From the NCBI GenBank assembly GCA_001430745.1, contig KQ482041.1, positions 542,056 through 554,822 of the forward strand: a stretch of 12,767 nucleotides of DNA, given 5' to 3'. Below the pieces are notes generated by a model, which was not told where the DNA came from, ran no database searches, and saw only the letters and a list, made by a program, of their open reading frames with translations. Source of the DNA: Auxenochlorella pyrenoidosa (lineage: Eukaryota; Chlorophyta; Trebouxiophyceae; Chlorellales; Chlorellaceae). Shown piece after piece: positions 8,337 to 12,767 of the stretch. The position numbers and the translations under genes were made by a program. Each line of letters begins with the position of its first letter. Within the stretch, counting starts at the first letter, position 1.

Positions 8337-11013
8337 ATGGCGGACCTCCCGGTCGCGCCGGTGGCTGGCCTGCAGGACGCGCACCAGCAAGACCACGAAG
8401 CGTTGCATCAGGCGGAGGAGGGCGACGCAGTAGCCGCGCAGCAAGGGGGGGCCCCAGATGAGGCTGCAGTGGCAGCGGGAGCTCCTCCCCCGGCAGAGCA
8501 GCACGGACAACCTCCAGCTGCCCAGGACCAGCAGCAGCAGCACGAGCAGCAGGAGCAGCACGAGCAGCAGGAGCAGCAGGAGCAGCAGCAGCAGCAGCAG
8601 CAGCAGAATGTCCAGCCGCCAGCCCAGCACCCACAACATCAGCAGGCGCACCAGCACCTCATCGACGGCGCTGCCGCCGCTGGCACGCCGCCTGCAGCAG
8701 CGGATGACCCCCGGCCTGAGATCCCTGCCCGCCCAGCCTTCAGCTATGCCCCAGAGGAGGAGTGTGACCTGGTGCTGAGGACCAGCGATGGGAAGCGCAT
8801 CGGTGTGCACCGCCTGATTGTGCTGCGCACGTGCGGCCTGTTCAAGGAGCTGCTGGCTGCCTGCGCCGGCGAGACAGAGGTGGGCCTAGGCTCATGCCAG
8901 CCAGGCAGGGAGGCTTGAGCAGATGTTTGGGCTGGGGTTTGGGTTTGCTCCAATGAGCAGCCCTTGTCATCCTGTGTGGAGAGTGCAGCTTGGGAGGGTT
9001 GCCCCACTGGCTGCAGCCCCCATCCCGCTGACATTCCCTGTCGCTGCCCCTCCCGGGTGCTCGTGCCCCAGGTGGCGGTTGCTGAGCGGTGCGACGAGAT
9101 CAAGCCCCTCCTGCTGGATGTCATCTACGACCGCTCCGTCGCCATCAAGCCTGAGACGGCGCTGCAGGCAGGGGAACCAGCAGACCTCTGGGCAGGCAGA
9201 TGCCGCGCCGGGCAGAGGCGCTTTGTTCGCAGTGCAGCCCTGACCACGTTCCCCACTCGCGCCACCGAGCACGCCGAGCCGGCACCCCTCCCTCCCTTCT
9301 GCCTTCGGGCCTCCTGCAGGTGTTTCACCTGGCAGACAAGTACGAGGCGCCCTCGCTCATGCAGGCCTGCAGGTGGGCCGTCCCTCCCTCCAGGGCGGTG
9401 CAGGGGCAGGCCTGTTGCCCCTGCAGGCCCGGCCGTGTGGCTGTGCCTGCGCGCTTGGCCCGCCACAGCAGTCTGTGCCCGCCCTGCTCAGGGCATGCGC
9501 CCGATCTGTGCTCCAACACAGCGTTGCACTGGCGGCTGTCCTGCGCATGCAGGGCTGTGTTCCTTAGCGATGCATTCAAGCTGGGCATCAGTGGCAACAA
9601 CACCTTCAGCTTTGGCGCAGCTGCAGGCCAGCAGGACAGGGTGGAGGGCCACGCAAGCTGGATAGACATGGTGGGTGGAGACAGCGCGGACAGCCGGCTG
9701 CCCACTGAGAGGCCGGAGCGCTGCTGAAGCTGCAGCGCCTGCCCGCGCCCGACCGGCTGCGCGCTCCTTCCTTGGCGCTCTGCAGCATCCCCTTCCTGCA
9801 TGCCAGCCTCCTCCTTCTGCCGTACAGCTGTTGCTGGCGTCAAAGCTCAATCAAGCAGCCTGCCTGCCTCTGCCCCACTCCCTGCCCCCCACGCGCGACT
9901 CGTGCCGCATGTCTGCACCTCGCCCCCCCGCCCACATGCACCTTGGCACCCCCCGGCCCACCACCCCCGCTGCAGCTGTCGCTGGCCTCTAAGCACGAGT
10001 ACGACGACCTGGTGCAGCGCTGCGTCGCCTTCTTCCTGCAGCAGTGCCAGGAGCGCCCCTCGCAGGCGCTCGAGTCGCTGGTGGGCGATCGCGCGCTGCT
10101 GCCGGCCCTGGCGCAGCCGCACCTGGAGGAGATGCTGCTGGGGCTGGCCAGGAACGCCCTACTCTATGACTCGCGGGTGAGCACCCAGGCGGCAGGGGCC
10201 GGCCCCGGGCGTGGCGGCAGGGCTGCTCCCGGCACGGTGCAGGACGGGGCCTGGGCGTCGGGCGTGGGCCCGCCCTCAATTAGGGCGCGTTGCTGTGGCT
10301 GTGTTTTGAGCGAGGTTGTGGGTTCCTGGGTGGCCTCGGGGGTGTTGAGGAAGGGTGGGCCGGGGGATGAGCTGGGCAGGCCGCCTGTCTGGGAGGCCTG
10401 GCAGCAGCAGCCCCCATCCAGCTGCACAGTTTAATCGTATGCACCAGCCCCCTTGGCTCCCTGTGCCCACAGACTCAGCAGGACCTGACGGCCACTCGAA
10501 AGCAGCTGAAGGAGAGCCAGGCTGAGGCAGAGGAGCTCAAGAAGAAGGCAAGCGGGGAGCAGGGAGGGGAGGCACAGGGCCGCTGAGAATGGGCAGGCCC
10601 ACTCAGCATAGCCAGCGCCGAGAGGGCGCGGGCATGGAGCGCCCACTGGCTATGCGCATCCCCAGCTGTGCGGCGCTCAGGTGTCTTGTGCCCCTTTCCC
10701 TCCCCCGCCTCCTGCATTGCAGCTGGAGACCAAGCACTCATCCTACATGAAGCTGCTGGGCAAGCACAACAGGCTGCTGGATAAGTGCGAGAAACGCCAG
10801 GTCAGCCCGGAGCAGCGGGCGCGCCTGCCCGCCGCCTGCCGGCTGCGAAACATGTGGGCCCATGAAGACGGTGCCATCGCCGGGCCCGTCCCCCAACGTC
10901 GCCTCTCAGTCTGTGCTGCGCCATGAGCATGTGCCCCCTTGCGTTGCCCTCCCACCCTCCAGGTGACCTGGCACAAAGACCTGGAGCCGCCGCAGAAGAA
11001 GGGCAAGAAGTAG
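8337..11013 (+). CDS. BTB/POZ-domain protein with Gln-rich N-terminus and C-terminal coiled coil
   Basis: Eight exons: 8337-8879, 9072-9167, 9320-9372, 9553-9670, 9976-10176, 10473-10547, 10723-10800, 10963-11013, giving 404 residues and a TAG stop. All junctions keep frame; the second and sixth introns start with GC, the rest with GT. Residues 1-140 are low complexity, with a Gln/Glu/His tract at 65-90. The BTB domain spans about 141-235: CDLVLRTSDGKRIGVHRL with the conserved His158, then VAVAERCDEIKPLLLDVIYD, then VFHLADKYEAPSLMQACR rebuilt across introns. A second helical region (about 266-337, WIDMLSLASKHEYDDLVQRC onward) resembles a BACK-like or extended BTB tail. Residues 338-388 are a charged coiled coil, and the tail ends KKGKK. 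BTB proteins commonly act as Cullin-3 ubiquitin-ligase adaptors or scaffold dimers; which applies here cannot be told. The start ATG is the first in frame after the likely 5'-UTR acceptor at 8325. Confidence 0.88.
8529..8606 (+). repeat. CAG/GAG trinucleotide repeat encoding a poly-Gln tract
   Basis: An imperfect CAG, GAG and CAC codon array encodes residues 65-90 of the BTB protein and ends in eight uninterrupted CAG codons (8583-8606, Q83-Q90). Because the units are triplets, expansion or contraction would change tract length without breaking frame. It lies before the folded BTB domain. Confidence 0.9.
9168..9319 (+). other. GC-AG intron 2 of the BTB gene
   Basis: Exon 2 must end at CTGCAG before GCAGGG to join the BTB pieces PETALQ and VFHLADKYE. 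No GT donor occurs at that point. The 152-base insert is not a multiple of three, so retaining it would shift the frame. The acceptor is CTCCTGCAG. Confidence 0.75.
10548..10722 (+). other. GC-AG intron 6 of the BTB gene
   Basis: The exon 6 frame runs through AAGAAG into GCAAGC and reaches a TGA stop within about 40 bases, with no GT before that stop. AAG followed by GCAAGC is close to the known GC-donor consensus AG/GCAAGT. Splicing to the acceptor at 10721-10722 continues the coiled coil in frame. Confidence 0.85.
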
Positions 11014-11236
11014 GCCGGCAGCAGGGCCTGCCTCGGGTCCTGTCGGCAGCACCTGGCTGTCTGCGCCACACAGGCGGCCAGCCTTCGGCCTGCAAAGTCA
11101 CCGCCTTGTGGAGGTTGTGCATGAGAGCTGGGTTATGGCTTGACAGGGGTGAGCGTTGAGCAAGCCAACGTCCTGAGCACACCCAGTTCAACCTGCTCAT
11201 GCTTGCCTTGGCTCTGCGCTTCATCTGTCTACTTAC

Positions 11237-11241
11237 TTACA
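11237..11241 (-). terminator. Probable poly(A) signal (TGTAA) of the amine oxidase gene
   Basis: This reads TGTAA on the minus strand, about 400 bases after the oxidase stop codon. It is the only such motif I found on that strand in this interval. If used, the 3' UTR would be about 420 bases and would end about 200 bases from the BTB stop. Confidence 0.5.
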
Positions 11242-11297
11242 GTTGTACAGGCAAGACATCGCCAAAAGTGGTTGAACAGTGGTATTGGTTCGGCATT

Positions 11298-11317
11298 CCG
11301 AATTGATCCCGAATTGA
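11298..11317. repeat. CCGAATTGA direct repeat, period 11
   Basis: CCGAATTGA occurs at 11298-11306 and 11309-11317, two bases apart. This lies in the probable 3' UTR of the amine oxidase gene. The role is unknown and it may be chance. Confidence 0.6.
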
Positions 11318-11565
11318 GTCAAGGGTACTTATCAGCGCTGTGCAGTGATGTTTTTCAGGCAGCATGCTCAGGAGGCATGCTCAGTGGAGTCCTCGTTGGC
11401 TGTGGCAGCAAATCCGGCATTCTTGGTGCAGCATGCATACCATACAGTCATCAAGATTCTGAAAGGTTGAAACTCAGATGAAACTCATTTCAAAAGGCAG
11501 CAGGCACTCTGGCACTCACTGCACACCGCTGCATGCGGGTCCCGACAGGGTGTGTGTGTATAGTA

Positions 11566-11598
11566 GGGGTGTGTAGGGGTGGGGTGGGGGATGGGGGG
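11566..11598 (+). repeat. G-quadruplex-like tract
   Basis: Five runs of four to six G (11566-11569, 11576-11579, 11581-11584, 11586-11590, 11593-11598) with short loops meet the usual pattern for an intramolecular G-quadruplex. The tract lies about 40-70 bases past the amine oxidase stop, on that gene's template strand, and follows a GT-rich stretch (11550-11560). Confidence 0.75.
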
Positions 11599-11637
11599 AT
11601 TGTTCCGTAGAGGCTGCGGTAGGGCTGCGCCTTTGCG

Positions 11638-12758
11638 TCAGCCTGCAAAGCCCGTGGTCAGCAGGCGCTCGGTGTGGCTGCGCGGCAGGAGCCAGGCGTC
11701 AACAGGGTTGAGGGCCGCCGCCGCGCCCCGCTTTGCGCCCGGCGCGAGCAGGGCGCTCAGCTCCGCGGCCGCCTCCTCGCCCGTCACGATGGCACCCTCG
11801 AAGAAGCCGGGCCAGGAGGAGGAGTTCTCGGTGCCGGCCCTGCAGGGGGGCGGCATAGGAGAGGAGGCCGAATGCCGGAGATTGGCCGGTTGGTGGGGTA
11901 GGTGGGTTGGGGTTGGCTGGCCGGGTGCAATCACTGCAGCTGTGCTGCCCCCAACGCTGGCTTGGCGCATGCCTGCATTACGAGGCAACCGGTGGCGCGC
12001 CGCTCAAGGCACCCCCTCACCCAACCCACCAGTGGATGCGGCCGCAGGGCTTGAAGTAGGCGTCGCGCAGCGATGTCCAGGCACCCGGCATCATGAAAGC
12101 GGTGTAGGAGCCGCCGGTCCACTGCGGGCAAGGAAGCAGACGGGCGGGGCCGCAGGGTGCACGGGTTAGAATGGTGGACCAACACACAGCCCGGCGCTTG
12201 GCGCGCCTTGCCAGGCAGGTGGAGCCTGCACACTGAGAAAGCCGGGCCCTGCCCCGGCTGGCCGCCCACCCACCTGCTGGGAGGGCCAGTCCACGGCGAT
12301 GAAGTTGATGGCCTTGGTGGCCACCTCTGGGCAGTCCATGAACTGGGCCCAGGTGTCCAGCACCGCCCGCTTCACCGCCTCCTGGCCCTGCAGCACAGCA
12401 GCGGGCAGAGGAGTGACGGGGCCGGAATGTGCTCAGGAGGGCATCCGCTGGCATGGCCGGCAAGACTGCGCCCTGCTGGCAAGCCCCACACGGCTGCCTG
12501 CCAGCGGCCCCTGCCAGGCAGCGCCAGCCTGGCAGGTTGGCCAGCAGCACGCTGCAGCGCCATGACCGCGCAGCGACAGCGGCAAGCCGGCATCGGCCTG
12601 CATCATCGGGCACGCACATGTGGCCCCCACCCACCCCACCTGGCTCATCAGCTCAAAGGCGTCGTCGTTCCACAGGAAGGAGGCCAGCACGCCGGGGCCG
12701 CCGGGCGGGGACACGTCGAAGCAGGAGTCGATGTACAGGGGGTGGTCGGGGTTGAAGG
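11638..12758 (-). CDS. Flavin-containing amine oxidase, C-terminal part (5' partial)
   Basis: Four exons on the minus strand: 12758-12640, 12387-12274, 12121-12030, 11839-11638, with GT-AG junctions that all close in frame (174 residues plus the TGA stop). The first visible exon starts at a CCGCAG acceptor only a few bases inside the window, so the N-terminal FAD-binding half is missing. The end matches the FAD-dependent monoamine/polyamine oxidase family, which oxidises amines to imines and releases hydrogen peroxide. Diagnostic are VDWPSQQ-WTGGSYTAFMMPG, and GRIHWAGTENSSSWPGFFEG (joined across the last intron) followed by AIVTGEEAAAEL. The position of the Cys that binds FAD covalently in animal MAO (SGGCY) is Ser here (TGGSY), so the flavin is probably bound non-covalently. 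The last 36 or so residues (LLAPGAKRGAAAA onward) have no membrane helix, unlike animal MAO. Substrate (monoamine, polyamine or amino acid) cannot be decided from this part. Confidence 0.9.
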
Positions 12759-12767
12759 CTGCGGGGG

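Larger units (their letters stand above)
11014..11637. other. Convergent 3' flank of the BTB and amine oxidase genes
   Basis: The stop codons of the two genes face each other across about 620 bases of lower GC content. No exon-like open frame is supported. The interval includes a minus-strand TGTAA, a short direct repeat and a G-rich tract, annotated separately. No plus-strand TGTAA follows the BTB gene. Confidence 0.6.

Noticed and set aside
8086..8810. Minus-strand frames rich in Ala or Leu over the CAG repeat
   Set aside because: They are the complementary readings of the CAG array; the plus frame carries the BTB domain.
1..12767. CRISPR array, tRNA or rRNA gene, transposon, or bacterial-type defence operon
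   Set aside because: No regular spacer repeats, cloverleaf-like segment, rRNA motif, terminal inverted repeats with transposase, or compact co-directional intronless genes were found.

Overview
This window looks like nuclear DNA from a compact, GC-rich green alga, most likely a Chlorella-like trebouxiophyte. The evidence is a strongly GC-rich sequence, genes broken every 50-200 coding bases by short introns of roughly 100-560 nt (GTGRG-type donors, pyrimidine-rich CAG acceptors), long but meaningless GC-driven open frames on all strands, and TGTAA motifs (the green-algal polyadenylation signal) downstream of two genes. No bacterial-style operon, RNA gene, CRISPR array or intact transposon was seen. 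The genus is an inference.

Layout, left to right: (1) 152-1488, minus: the 5' part of an ISOC-type isochorismatase-family hydrolase with a probable organelle presequence; its 3' exons lie outside the window. (2) 1489-1731: short divergent promoter. (3) 1732-3965, plus: six-exon gene for an unrecognised protein of about 283 residues; one internal intron is uncertain. (4) 3966-4914: shared 3' flank of two convergent genes. (5) 4915-7371, minus: nine-exon gene for a secreted, extremely Cys-rich protein (about 303 residues, 35 Cys, eight CxxC pairs). (6) 7372-8336: divergent intergenic region with two unexplained plus-strand TGTAA motifs. (7) 8337-11013, plus: eight-exon gene for a 404-residue BTB/POZ protein with a Gln-rich N-terminus and a C-terminal coiled coil; two of its introns use GC donors. 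(8) 11014-11637: convergent 3' flank with a G-quadruplex-like tract. (9) 11638-12758, minus: the last four exons of a flavin amine oxidase; its 5' part lies outside.

The splice models rest on phase arithmetic. In genes 1, 5 and 7, every exon joins in frame using canonical (or GC-AG) sites and rebuilds recognisable family motifs across junctions. The genes alternate in orientation as divergent and convergent pairs and show no shared pathway. The least familiar content is the Cys-rich secreted protein and the unrecognised 283-residue protein. I see no evidence for a multi-gene novel system.
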